In this document: positions 1 to 12,200 of the stretch, in pieces
Numbering within the stretch: position 1 is the stretch's first letter
Layout: every line of letters starts with the position of its first letter
Origin: Eopsaltria australis
Lineage: Eukaryota > Chordata > Aves > Passeriformes > Petroicidae
Assembly: GCA_034509425.1 (NCBI GenBank)
Contig: JAVTVJ010000789.1
Coordinates: 654,239 to 718,238, forward strand
DNA: 64,000 bases
Direction: 5' to 3'
Made by a program: the position numbers and the translations under genes
The notes under the pieces: model-generated
The model's database searches: none
Told to the model about the DNA's origin: nothing
Seen by the model: only the letters and a program-made list of their open reading frames with translations

Positions 1-1472
1 CAAGGAAATACTGCTGGTGCCCAGAATAGAAAGATTTCAGCTCGCTATTGACTGAACCAAGAGATGCAGAGAGCTGATTGCAGTTTGTGTCTTTTGCTTC
101 CTTGGAGGTCAGTGGAGCTGAAGTCTGGAGCATCCTTACCCAGAGAGGGTTTGCAAAGAGCTGCAGTGAGTGGAGTGGGAAGCAATCCGGTGTTCTCCTC
201 CTAATCCTTCTGCAGGCAGTCAGATAAATGGGAATACAGACTGACCCATCAATAGTTAACGGGTTTATTTGCAACCTTGGACTTAATCTTTCTTTTCAAA
301 CGATCTTTTAAAAGGAAAAGCTGCTACTTATCTGGAATTAGTGGAAATGTCCTCCCTGGTACTAATGAGAGCCCTTAGGCTGGAGGGAACTGGGTAACTA
401 CTGGCAGCACGTTCTGATGGTCATAAATGTTTGGCTTCCCTTGGTGTCGAAGGAACATTTTTCTCATGGATTTTCAAGAGGTGCCCTGAGCTGGCTGGGC
501 CCAGGGTATTTCCTCAGTGGCAAAGTGAGGCATGGGGTAGCATGCAATAGAAAATGGGACTCCCTGCACTGGTTTAGAGGGAGAACTCCCCTTCTCATTA
601 TAATAAAAGAATAATGTACTCTTCTAGAAGACACTCTTTGTCCAGTGCTCAGCCCAGTGGAAACCCTGCCAGCATGGGCTGGCTTGGGGTCTGTCCCTTA
701 AATGTGTGCTTGGACCACTCCTGGGGGACCTTTGGGAGGGGGCATTACTGTTTTGCTCTTTGCTTTGACCCCTGAACTCTTTAACAATGTAAAGCCTTGT
801 GAATTATAAATCAAATGTTCCTGCTGAGCTTTGTGGTGCACAGAATGAAATGCGATGATTAATATTTAAGAGAAAATAAGTTAAAGATTTTAACTACAAG
901 GGCAAATGTCTGTCCACAGAGCTCTTTCATGTGGAGACGAGGAGAGAGGGGGAACATTTTCAGGGGCTTTAGTGAAATTTGTGGCTGTCAGACCAGCTGC
1001 CAGAGCTGTGGGTGTGTGGGGGCTGTGCTGCCCCACTGCCCTGCCCTTCACTCTGCCTCAAACTGAGACAATGGACCCACATCCTATAAAATCCCAGTGC
1101 TGGGGCGGCCCTTTGGGATGGGACTGGCGAGGACACACTTTAGCAGGTAGAGGAGCAGCTCAGGTTGTGTGCTTGAAGGGGCAGAGCTTTTCCAAAATCC
1201 AGACCTCACCCAGGACTTGCTCAGCCCTCCCTGGCTCCTCCTCACCCTCCCCTCAGCGTGCCAGCCCCCTCCCTGCTGCAGGACTGGCACAGCTCCGGGA
1301 TGGGCAAGGTGCCTTCTGCCTTCCCTCCACTTTGCAGACTGAGAGCTCCAGGCAGCGGCCACCGTGGCCACCCTGACCCAGGCTGTCCTTACAGTGGCAC
1401 CTGGGCTGGACTCTGCCTCCAGCCACCAGCAGAGCCTGTTCCATGCCAGCAAATAAGGAGGGAAACACTTAC
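1..1472 (-). other. NTNG2: NTNG2 intron (after the first coding exon), partial
   Basis: This stretch lies 3' of the first NTNG2 coding exon on the minus strand, so it is the start of the next intron; the following exon is outside the window. The intron opens with a consensus donor, GTAAGT, read from 1472 down to 1467. Long open frames around 906-1376 reflect locally GC-rich DNA and show no recognisable domain. I see no other exon or clear transposon here. Confidence 0.8.
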
Positions 1473-1685
1473 ATGGGTGCAGAACCTCTCCGGAGGGTCC
1501 CCACAAGTGATTCCTGCCGGATCCACCCGCACGGTCACGTAATCCTTCATCCGCATGGCCTTGGGCTGGCAGGCATAGAACTCCCATGAGGGGCCATCGT
1601 CCGTGGTCACCCAGGACTTGCAAATGTCATACTGTCCCATGGCCAGGGGCACGCAGTGCACGAGGAGAGCAGCCAGGTAGAGCAT
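1473..1685 (-). CDS. NTNG2: Netrin-G2, first coding exon (partial gene)
   Basis: Encodes the first 71 residues of netrin-G2, a GPI-anchored axonal adhesion protein of the netrin/laminin superfamily; in mammals it binds the postsynaptic partner NGL-2 (LRRC4). Residues 1-17 form a hydrophobic signal peptide ([17 protein letters not shown]). The mature part begins [20 protein letters not shown] and ends [11 protein letters not shown] followed by Thr-His. This is the start of the laminin N-terminal domain, with cysteines at residues 22, 39, 61 and 69. The match to mammalian NTNG2 is close across the whole exon and clearly better than to NTNG1, which has a different segment after the Cys at position 22. 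The start codon at 1685-1683 gives the family's usual N-terminus, with G at -3. The exon ends in phase 0 after His71 at donor GTAAGT (1472-1467), so the frame continuing past 1473 is intron. Remaining exons lie to the left, outside the window. Confidence 0.95.
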
Positions 1686-1711
1686 GGCAGCTGCGGCCGG
1701 GCGCGGGGGCC
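1686..1711 (-). other. NTNG2: NTNG2 exon 2, 5'UTR part and splice acceptor
   Basis: Read on the minus strand, a pyrimidine-rich tract ends in CTCGCCCAG at 1720-1712, placing the exon start at 1711 and leaving 26 nt of 5'UTR before the ATG. A second AG (CGGCCGCAG, ending at 1691) could serve instead and would leave 5 nt. The tract before the first is the better of the two. That an upstream non-coding exon exists is known for mammalian NTNG2; the exact acceptor here is inference. Confidence 0.5.
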
Positions 1712-4700
1712 CTGGGCGAGGGCAGTGCCGGGAGTCCCGAGGAAGGCAGCGACTGGGCTAGGGGTGGCTCTCGGGATCAGCATGGAAACTCCTCATCTAA
1801 AAATGCTCCACTCGAAGGAGATCCAGACAGTAACAGGGATGATCCCACTCTGCACGCTGGGTCTGGATGTGGAAAGTTCCTCTCGGCACAGAAGCCAACT
1901 TTGCAATTCGCTTGATTGGGAAAGTTTTGGCCAGAGTTGCTGATCAGTGGTCAAAAGTCTTCCTTAACCTCATTTTTCCCCCTTTTATTGTACGAAAGGT
2001 CTTCCAAATCAGCATGAAAATATCTAGAGGTGACTCCAGTCAATCAATACAAAGATCAAGTTCTGAGTTGCTGATGAAATTTGATAGGAGTAAATTGGAG
2101 GGGCAGTGAGATGGTGCTGGATCAGGTTTTCCTCAACCTTCTGGTCTGCTCCAAACACGTCGCTGTGGAGAGTGCCTTAAACTGTGTCTGCCTTAATTAT
2201 CGGGGTGTTTGAACATTAGCACATAAAATAAATAGAGCATCTGGTCGTCAGTACAACTCTGACAAGAGAGACTGCTTGGAGCTAAAATTCCTTTTCCCAA
2301 AGGATGGTTGTGTCAGCAGGAACAGCTCGGGTGCCCAGGTCCGTGCTGCTCCCAGCAGGTGCTGGGTGGTCACTGGGGTGGCTGAGGCAGGGCTGGCCTT
2401 GGCTTCTCCCCCTGTGTCCGGGGGTGGTGGAGAGGATTCCTGTCCAATTCTGCCTTTTGGCAACGGAGCACCAAGTTCCCAAAGCCTTCAGCTGCAAGCC
2501 ATGGGGGCTACCTGAGCTCTCCTCTCTCTTCCATGGTCAGGGCAAAGGCAGAGCTCATCAGCAGGAGGGACCTGCAAGAAATTGGAAGACAAATTAGGTG
2601 GGAGCAAGGGGGGACAGTTGGAGCAAGAAGAAGAACAGGGGTCCCTCAGGAGGCAGAGCCCTCAGCTGGGCTTGCCAAGGCACCAGACAGGTTTTTGGAA
2701 CAGGGAGATATACAACTTTAATAAAAAGCAATCCATAGTAAGATGCTTATGGCTTTTCTACTGTCTGGGAGAAGGGAAGGAGTGCTGCCCAATTTAAGGT
2801 ATCTGCTTTGCAACAGCAGCTGGACAACAGGAGCTCTAATGGGTCTTCAAATAATATCAAGAAGCAGCTATGGGTCATTAGGAGATGGGGAATATGCAGA
2901 CACAGAGCAGGGATAGACAGACAAATTGATAGTCCTAAAAAGATAAACAAATAAATAAGACAGCTGGGGAGACAGATACATTGTCCAGAATCCCCACATA
3001 TGATTTATCTGAACAATAACATTTAATAAAAAACAATTTAAAGTCCTAATAACATTTAGGTTCACCTAATACAAAGAGCAATGACCTTCCCAGTATTCAT
3101 TTCAGGTTAGAACAACATTTCTGCAATTTTGTTGTCTTTCCAGTAGAGCTATAAAAATTGTAAGTAATTACAAAACAAAATGACAAAGAACCGAAGCGGG
3201 GAGGGGGGAAAAGTCAAACCCTCTCTCAGCATTAGGTTCAGGAGGGAGAGCTCATCCAAGAAGGTGGGAGGCACATATCCAGAACAGAAATTTACCTTTG
3301 GATAATTCCCTTTCTGTTTCTTTCCCCAACTTTTCTTTCACAATTGAGGCACGTCTGCTTCACAACAGCATGCTTAGCATTTGCTTTCTCATGAAGCTCA
3401 GCTACTAAAGCTCAGAAACTCCAGGTTAACAGATGCATTGATCCGTGTTCAGGGGCTTCACACCGCTCTGCTACCATCTCCCTTTCCCCCCTTTTTGCTT
3501 GGAAGATTGCTGATTGAGATGAATGAGTTCAGAAAAGAGAAGCTGTCTCTCATGCTTCATTGCCAGCTCTCAACGAAGAGCCTGTTATAGCTGCGTTGGA
3601 CCTGAATAAACTCCCAGAAAAAGAATAGACTGGCTGCTATTTTTATATTATGGGTAAATGTAGTAAAAATAATAAGCCAGTGTGACACAGTGTTTATAAG
3701 TCCTACTTACATCAGAGCTGTCTTTTCAGTTATAACAAGTCAGTTCCTAATTATTACATCAAACTGGTCACTGCCAAGTGCCTGATACCAGCGGAGAGTG
3801 AGAGACTCCAGTCTTGTGTAGAAAACAAGCAGGGTAGTTTTAATGAGGACTCCAGTGCTGTTAAGTTTATGGATCTATTTTCACAGCCTCAACAATTACA
3901 TCTTGCACTTGAATGGCTGTCAGGGAAAAACCCAGGTAGAAAGGATCTATAATATCTATTAGTGTCTTGTTATGCCGGCTAAATGTCACGGATTCCCAGG
4001 GAAATGAAAATTTGCTGGGGAAAAATGCATTTACTGTCAGTCCATCAGCCAGGCAAGCAGGTTTGGGGTGAAGTCTGCAGCTCAACACTTACTTAGCCAG
4101 CCCAGTCCCTTTGCAGAAATAGTTGGAGTGTTGCTCTGGAATGAGCCAACATACTGCAAACGGGGCAGACCGGCTCCCCGAATTAAAGGTTTCACCCTGC
4201 TTGATTTGGTTTGGTTCTTAGAAAATAAATCTTCACCTGATATTATTAAGAAACTGCAGTTCATGGGAACAAATAGAATCAATGCTCTTTGTTCTCTTTG
4301 AAGAGTACTCAGCACTCACTGGGGACTGATAGCCGGAGTATTAAAAACACAAAATTAGATTGTGTCTTGACTTAGCTGGCTCCGGTTTTTTTTCTTATTA
4401 TTGGATTAACACCCTATTGAAATAAAGGGACAACGCTGAGCAACAACTGAGCTGCTCTCGGATTAAGAGCAGAAAGTAAACTCAATGAAGGAGTTTTTAA
4501 TTTTCTCTCAGAAGTGTTGCTCTCCCCATGAACTCTCCGCTCTCCCCCCGCGCTCACGGAGCGGGAGTTGCTCTCCTCTTTCGCACGCTGCCCATCCCTT
4601 CCCCGCGCCCCGGACAGCGGAGTTGGGGCCACCCGCGGGGGGACGGGAGCCCGAACCCCGCGGTGACGCTGCGCGGCTCCCAGCTGAAAACCTGTAAATG

Positions 4701-5104
4701 CCACTCGCATCCCGCCGCTCTCCCTGATGGATTCGCGGTTCCCGGCAAAACCCGATGCCGCTCCCCCTCCGCCCCATCCGCCCCGGTTTCTTTTACACTA
4801 AAGGACTTTGGGGGGCTGCACGGACCGGGGAGGGAATCGGCGGGGCGTGGGGAGCCGGTGCCCCGGGCTGGGGGAGCCCCCCGGCTTCCCAAACTCCGAA
4901 GTGGGAAAATCAACCCCATCCCACGGCGGGGAGACGGGGATGCTCCGGGGAGGGGGACAGCGAGCGGAACACCCCAGGAAAAGCGTGGCAACAACTCGGG
5001 AGGCGCGGGGGGACCCGCAGCGTTCGGGGCTGGGGAGATGCCGGCGCTGCCCGCCCCCCCTCCGCCCCCGCTTTCCCCCCATCCCCGGCGCTGCGGGTCC
5101 TTAC
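1712..5104 (-). other. NTNG2: Probable NTNG2 intron 1
   Basis: Sequence between the candidate non-coding first exon in the CpG island and the first coding exon, about 3.4 kb. It is mostly unique and AT-rich between 2700 and 4500. The part at about 3600-4440 has the look of conserved non-coding DNA (low-complexity free, many AT-rich motifs, isolated CpGs), but this cannot be proved from one sequence. No coding exon was recognised. Confidence 0.5.
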
Positions 5105-5350
5105 CGGGAGGGAGCTCTGCGGCGCGGGGCTCCCGGCGGAGCAGCGAACTTCGGGGCCGGGGGAACCCCCAAAACACACCCCCAGCCCTGCCCTGCCCTG
5201 CCCAGCCCTGCCCAGCCCTGCCCAGCGCGGCGGGCAGCGCTGCGCCGCCGGCCCCCAAGGGCAGATGGCCGGGGGGAGCTTTGTGCAATCCCGGCTCCCC
5301 TCGCAAGTTAATGCCGAGGCTGAAATCCCTTTTGCTCTCACTTTCAATCA
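5105..5350 (-). other. NTNG2: Candidate NTNG2 non-coding exon 1 (3' end defined by donor)
   Basis: On the minus strand, CCTCCCG is followed by a good splice donor, GTAAGG, at 5104-5099, inside the CpG island. It would end a non-coding first exon at 5105 that splices to the coding exon near 1711. The 5' limit of about 5350 is arbitrary because the transcription start is not visible. Other donors in the island are possible. Confidence 0.4.
5179..5223 (-). repeat. CCCTG/CCCAG minisatellite, G-quadruplex-prone on the NTNG2 sense strand
   Basis: Nine C-runs of at least three bases recur every 5 nt (units CCCTG and CCCAG). On the NTNG2 sense strand this reads as nine GGG runs with loops of only two bases, a strong predicted G-quadruplex. 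It sits in the CpG island, 74-119 bases upstream of the candidate exon 1 donor, so it may be promoter DNA or 5'UTR. Confidence 0.85.
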
Positions 5351-5987
5351 CAATCGGAGCTTTTATCTCCGTGCCTGATCCAGGCTGCGTAACTTCCTCT
5401 GTGCAGCTTTAGCACACACCATCCCACCGGCGGCAATGGGCTTCTTAAAGGTGCAGGAGGAAATGCAGGGGGGGGAGGAGGAGGAGGGAGGGAAAACCAC
5501 CCGAGGAAGAGGAGGCTGCGAGCCGGAGCCTTCAGCCCCGGCGGCCCCGCCGCTCCCGGTGCAGCATCCGCGCCGTCCCGCTGCCCCCGGTTGGATATCG
5601 GCAGCCGGGAATGCCGCTCCTCGGGGCTTCTCTTTTATTTTTTCCTTTAAGAGCTTAAAAAAAAAATTAAAATCATGAGCTCATGTTTGCTCGAGAGGAA
5701 AAAAAAAAAAATCTCCAGTCACGAGGGTTTCCCCACACGTGTAAGTCCTCGCTTGGTGTGCCCTGAATATTTTGGGGAGGTTTCTGCTGGCGAAGATGCT
5801 GTAAATGAGGCTGCGTGCGTGTGTGTTGGGGGAAGAGGGGGTGGTTGGAATTAATAGGATAAACAAAGCAGGAACTCGGAGATGGGGAAATCAGATGGCT
5901 GGGAAATGCTTGATACTGGTGGGAATGTGCTGTGAGATTTAAGCGAAGCAGGTTTTGCTTTGGAAAGGTGGGGGATGAAGGTGCTGG

Positions 5988-6015
5988 GCTGGAAGGTGTG
6001 ACAGCACCTTCCAGC
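5988..6015. repeat. Short perfect inverted repeat
   Basis: An 11-bp stem, GCTGGAAGGTG at 5988-5998, pairs with CACCTTCCAGC at 6005-6015 across a 6-base loop. It could form a hairpin in DNA or RNA. No gene is attached, and a stem of this size can arise by chance or from a tiny inverted duplication. Confidence 0.7.
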
Positions 6016-6198
6016 ACGGGGCTGGAGAAGCAGCTGGGGCTCCTTAGGTCCACCCTGATGTGTCCATTCTGAGGGGCACAGGAGGCTCCAGCCGTGGACA
6101 AGGTGGACAAAACTGTGGCAGGTAAAGGTTCAAGTTTTCCCTGCACCAGGCAGCTGCTGAAGACAGAACTCCTGAGCAGCGACAGGTTTTTGACACGT

Positions 6199-6234
6199 GG
6201 ATAAATGACGGTTCATGGATAAACGACAGTTCAT
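6199..6234. repeat. 18-bp tandem duplication, two copies
   Basis: TGGATAAATGACGGTTCA at 6199-6216 is followed directly by TGGATAAACGACAGTTCA at 6217-6234, with two mismatches. This is a simple local duplication in intergenic DNA with no evident function. Confidence 0.85.
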
Positions 6235-9200
6235 TTATGGGGAGGAAAACCAAAGAATCACCACTGCCTCCTATGTACACAACCACCAGAAAATGACAGC
6301 TCCTTCCTAACCGAGAATTCAATAATTTCTAAGCCAGAAAATGCGTTGTCCATCTTACAGGTGGTTTGAACCTCAGTATTTTGTTATCTGGTTTCCTTTG
6401 ACCCATTGCCCCGAGGTCTCTGGGTGGCCTCTCCCTTATAAGAGTCCCTGGAAAACACACGATTCATCCTGCAACCCGACAGAGGTGATTTAGAGCTCTT
6501 CTGGGAAACGTTTCCCATATTCTGGAGCATAAGTGAGATTTATGAAATGCTGGCATTGTGTCTTGACTGTGGCCCAGCCTAAACGTGACACTGATGCACA
6601 GGGTGGTCTTTACCTGCAAGGATGTCTTTGATTCTGGCTCAGTTTCCACTCCAGGACACGGTCTGATACTTTCCACGTGGTAACTTCTTCTGTAAACACT
6701 TATTTTACAGCAGCAGTATAACTTCAGTGCGAAACACTGGCTGGGAATCCAGGGCTGGCTGATATTCCTGGATTTCACTTTGTGCCTTTAGGTCTGCTCT
6801 GTAGTAATGACTCCCCTGGAAATTCCCCACGTCTCACTTATTACTTCTTTATTAGTTATTATGGTACAGTAACAGGATAAAAAGGAGTTGGTATTTCATT
6901 TTCATTCCCTCTAATAGCCACGGCAAAGACCAAGTGGTGTGCTGATTATTGACATCAGAGTTAAGTGATATGCACGCATCATTAGGTTTCAATTGGAAAG
7001 AATAACAGCACAGTGTGAGTCGTCACACTTCTAAACTCCGTGGCATTTAAGGAAAAACCAAAGTCGTTTTTCACAGCCCTGCAAGCTCAAAAGATCAGAA
7101 GCTGGCAATAATACTTGTATAGACACAGGTAAAAGGCACTAGCTCCAGGCAAAGCGCCGGAATTAACTAATGAGCGTAACCCCCTGGAGAGGCCGGCAGC
7201 AGCTGTGGGGCTTGGCCAAGGCTACACAGCGATGCAGGAGATCCAGGAGCGAGCTTGGAGGACGGGAAATCACCCAACTCCTCGCAGGTCTGCCTCCCAA
7301 GGTCCTGATGCTGGGAGGGAGAGGGATTGTCTGTGGCACTCAGACCCAGGAGCCTGAGGGAAGGGGCAAAGCAGCGGCAATGCTTTTGCTCATTGCTGAA
7401 GGCAATGGGGAAGAGTTGGAGTCATTGCTTCATTTTAGACCATTTGCATTCTTTTTTACCCAAGCACATTTTGGAAGTACTTCATCTTGGGTATAGTTTT
7501 CTTCTGGATGCAGTTTCCGTGGGGAGGAAAACTGGATGTGTTTTTCCTCGAGGGGACATCTCTGCTCCCTCCCTCGTGCCGAGCGCTGCCTCCTCACACG
7601 AGGAGAGCGCGGTTGAAAATCAATGGGTCTGCACGGGGGTTTAATTACTCCAGCGTAGGCAGGGGTGGAGAATAAGTCCCTTAATATTTAATACGATCTC
7701 TGCTCCCAGAGGGATCCCCAGGGCTCAAGGGCCAAATGTAAGCCCATTAAATTCAGGTGTAATTCTATTGACATATGCGGGCTCGCACCTGGTTATACCA
7801 GGGCTATGTCTGGCTCCCAAAATCGAAAAGGCAAATGGTGCTTTTGACATGCACGGAGGAAGAGGGAAGTGTTTTCCCGACTTGGGATGATCGGGGATGT
7901 ACTGGAAGAACAGAAGGTAAACGTGACACCTCGCGGTCCCCGCTCGCCGCGGCGATGCTCTCGCCAGCACCTCAGCTGAGCTGAGCCCGAGGAGAGCGAT
8001 CCGAGATCACTGCCAGAATAACAACCAGGCTTATGAAGGATCTCTCATTTGAGGATACACATTGCTGTATCCCCTGTAGCAGCAGTACATCCTTTTTATG
8101 CTCCTTATCTAGCACTGTGCGGCCAAGGATGTCAAAGCGCCTCCTGCAAGTGAGTAAGCATTTTATTATGGAAACACATGGCTTGGAATTGTGCTCCGAG
8201 CGCAGGAGCAGGTGAGAGACCCCTTTGTGAGGGGTGATACCTGCCAAGCACACCTCTGCCCAAAGCTTGTTCCACTGGTGGCTTTCTCCAGCCCACCAGG
8301 ACCTCTGGGGACAAGTTTGCCAGGACAAGGGAGGAAATGACTTAAAGATGCTTTTGTTTGGGATGTTACAGATAATGGAGGTGAAAGCTGCTTCAACCTC
8401 GCACTTGCAGGGGGGATTTGTCTCATCTCACCACCCTTGTGCTGCCCTTTTGTTCTCAGCAAGCTGAATGTCAAGAAAGCTCCCAGCTTGATCAGGATGG
8501 GGAAGGTTTGTGCTTCCCAGCTCCTCGTGCTTGGTGCAAAGACAAAATCACAGAGTTCTAGAAGGCAGAGAGGCATCATATTTTGTAGTTAGGAGAAATG
8601 CTGGAAAACCCACACAAAGCCTGAGAAACTGAGCACCAGCCAGCTCTGGCACATGCAGGCCTTGAGGGTGGGTGGGGGACATTTATTTCCTTGCCCTCCT
8701 GCCCAGGCTGCTCTGGCCTCGGGGCCGGACTCTGCCCTGCTCTGAAGCACACACAGACCCGGGGAGCAGGAGACGGAAGAGCCAAAAGCTTCAGTCCCTG
8801 GAGTACTCCACATTTTTCTTCCTTTGTGAAAGCTACTGGGGAAATGGCAGAGAGCATCTGCTCTGGGAGGGGAGGCTTCCCCGGCTGCCTCCTCCCACCC
8901 TCCCGCACAAGACCTCGGGATGCATTTTCTGCAGCTCAGGCGGTTTCACAGGGCCCTGAGTGAATTTTGCCCTCCCTGATTAGATAACCAAAGGAGCAGT
9001 GACTGTACTCTCCGGAGAGAAGATGCTGTCTCTTTCCTGCCAGAAGGACAGCTGGAGGGAGGGTGGGATTTTCAGCATGCAAGCACTTAGCCAGATCAAG
9101 GAAATGGGATGCAAAGCATTTTAGGCTAAGAAAGGTTGTTGTGCAGGGAAACATGAGGCTGCTGTTCTGCTCGGGAGATAACGCTTCTCAAAACGCTCCT

Positions 9201-12200
9201 GCGTGCCAAACTGCAAGCCTTGAGTACAGCAGGTCATTGCCTCTTTAAGGAAAACAAGCATGACAAGTCAGAAAAAAACCCCATCACTGTCTCTGCTGAA
9301 AAACTTTGATCATTTGAATATTATTGATGCGCATTAACCCCAGCAGAGATGGGCTGGGTGATGGGGAGTGCTTCACCTTGACACAGGGAAAATATGTTGC
9401 TTTCTGCTGCCTTGTCTTTTGTTTCATACATCAAACAGGAGCCCAGCCAAGTGAATCAGCTCAGGGAGCATTTCGGATGTATTTGATTTTTTGGGGAAGG
9501 TAGAGCTTTCCTCCTCTTTACCAGCTGTGGGGGTGTAAGCAGGGATAAAAACAGGAGGACTGTTTAAAGGAGGGATCTATAATTAACAACCCCTCAGAAG
9601 GGGAACTTTCCTTTTAACTTACTATTAAAGTGGAAGTGTTTGGAGAATATACAGTTTTGGCTCCGGGGATCTCCTCTGTATCCTTGGCTGAGCCCTGTGA
9701 ATTCCTCTAATTCCTGCCTTAGAGAGTGGCTGGCTTTAAAAACAACTCCTGCTACCCCACGGAGGACTCGCCTCAATCCCTGGGTGGACTCCCGTGCTCA
9801 GGGAGGGCGGCAGAGGGAGAGGAGCTCCCTTCCCAGGGCAGGGCTGTGCTCCCTGAGCAGCCCCGAGCCCTGTCCTGGGAGGAGACGCCTTCCACAAAGG
9901 CTTTTTAACCTGAACGTGTCACTTCTAACGGAGCTGACAGCAGCAGGGAGGGGTTTTAGGTGAGTGGCTGAAGAACACACTTGTAATGAGTGAAGTAATT
10001 GAATAAATGCTGACAATTTGATGTGGAAAATGCATAATCAGCTCGCTGTGGAAGGTTGGCTTGTTCTTTTTTTCCTTCTTTCCTCAGCGCTGGGATAAAC
10101 ACATTCATTCTCTCCCAGGCAGGTGATGTGTTCAGCAGCACAGAACCAGCAGACCCATGCACATGTCCCCTCCCAGGCACACATGTGCTGCTGCCCAAAT
10201 AATTGACCCAGTTATGCTAATATGCTATTAATAAATACATGTGTAACAAATCTCAGCACTTAACTTTTTCTCGGCTGAGGTGCTGGTTGAACACTCCCTG
10301 ATCACAGTCCCTGTGCCCCTACCAGAAAGAAAGCTGCCAGTCCTGGGCAGTGACAAATGAGGGCCACCCCAAGTGGCACCAAGAGCAGGAATAACTGGGC
10401 TGGCTTTTCAGATCCCAAGCACAGCTCATAAACTGTGGGTGCAGACAGTAGAGCTGACATAATCCAATGCAGTGACTTCCCCCACCCAACCACCATCTCA
10501 GCTCTGTGCAGATGGAAGCTCAGTGAATTCCTTGTCATCAAGCCCCCAGTTTTAGCGTGACAATGGGAACAGCATCATCTGTGTCATGTATGTTGGAAGC
10601 AGTGAATAGAGAGCTGAGCTCACTCATCTATTTGCATATTGAAGATATGGAAAAAACTCCTCTTGCTTACTCTGCTGCCTACTCAAATATCTGTGAAACA
10701 AGGAGGAGAATATGGGACCCTTTGTACATCAGATCCCAGTGTCCTTGAATAAAATGATTGTTCAATCCAGCCCTCTGGGATGAGTGTGAGGCTCAGAACC
10801 AGCCCTGGTGCCAGGAGCTCTCCATTTCTGCAGGGTGGTGGATGAAGGGCAGTTCCTGGATTAAGAATGCTCAGCAAGGTGGATACTTTGACTTTACGTC
10901 ATCAGGGCACCTTCTCCCCTCCACATCCAAATCAACACTTGCATATCTGGGGCATGGAGGTTTGACCTGCACAGTGTTAAATAAATCCCAGCACACTCCC
11001 CCCAAACCATTAGCATGGAACAGCACACACCCAGGGGAGATGAGCTAAGGACACGGCAATGCTCGGGAACAACGAGCCAAGGAGCTTTTTCCTTCTGGAT
11101 AGAGTTGAGAGAGTTGTTTATTACAGAGAAAGTGGGATAGCAGAACACAGGAGCTCATCCATAGCCTGTGGAGGCACTGGGCTATGACTCCATAGCCAAG
11201 CTGAGTTCATGTTTGGGCTTGGCTCTCCTAAACCAGCTCTGCGTTACCTTCTTTGTCACTCCAACAATTCGTTTTCCTCGATGTTATATATGTCTTAAGC
11301 AGTAGAAGTGAGATCCAGATCAGGCTCTAAGGGATGGCATTTACATGTTTTTTTTCTTGTGCTTCTGGTATTAATTTCATATGCAGTGGAAAAGTAATAT
11401 CCTGTCTGTCACTAGAGAGGAAGAGATGTGCGTGCGTGTGTGCGCACAGCCACTGCTAACTGTTGAGCTTTTTCACTCAAATTTCGTTTTGGGGAAAATT
11501 CCTAAATTAAAATGAACACCAGCTGCAGAAACGAGGAATGTGCAATACCAACGAGGCCAAAGCACGAGATGTTTTCTCTTGTTTTCGTAACTCGTGGTCT
11601 TTGTGTGTAAGAGTGTATTGCATGGCAACTGCATTCACACTTCCCTTTAATAAAAGATCCAAGCAGATGGACCCACTATTAACGTGTATCCCCCAGATTT
11701 GCATATTTCATATTCATGCCAAGATGGCACTGAGCTCACATGGGATGAACGAGGCTGATACAAACACAATTGCACCAGATTAATGCCGTGATCAAAGAGT
11801 ATTGTCCCAGCATCCCCGTTAGGAATCCAGTTTAATATTAGTTATTAATATTGTTAAACTCCTACCGGAGTCAAATTAAGGTCTTCCCAAATATGGTCGG
11901 ACGGGGCTCTTAGGTACTACAAGTTGATGAATATGTTATGAATTCCTGAGAGAGAGGGCTAAGAAACAACATTTGCATCTGAGCTGTGAAGAATCCAGCA
12001 CTGGAAATGTGCAGACCTCGAGCTTTGGTCCGGCGTGCTGCGTAATTAGGACTCGCTTGAAATTCAGATCTTATCCAAGATCTGTATCTGGGTTCCTCAG
12101 AATTCAAGTGCAATCGCTTCCAGTCAGAAGACAAGCCTATCTGTAATATCTCATCAAATATTAGGCATTACAAAGTGGTATTCTGGAGCCCAAAATATAT

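Larger units (their letters stand above)
4520..5640 (-). promoter_or_regulatory. NTNG2: CpG island, probable NTNG2 promoter and first exon
   Basis: About 1.1 kb of very GC-rich, CpG-dense DNA that stands out sharply from the AT-rich flanks. It lies upstream of the NTNG2 coding exon on the minus strand, where the promoter and non-coding exon 1 are expected. Long open frames in several phases on both strands here are a by-product of the missing AT-rich stop codons. The transcription start cannot be placed exactly; TSS data would be needed. Confidence 0.7.

Noticed and set aside
4528..5412. Long open frames (up to 294 codons) on both strands in the GC-rich block
   Set aside because: They overlap each other in several frames, consist of Pro/Gly/Arg/Ala-rich low-complexity sequence and arise because CpG islands lack AT-rich stop codons. 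No domain is recognisable.
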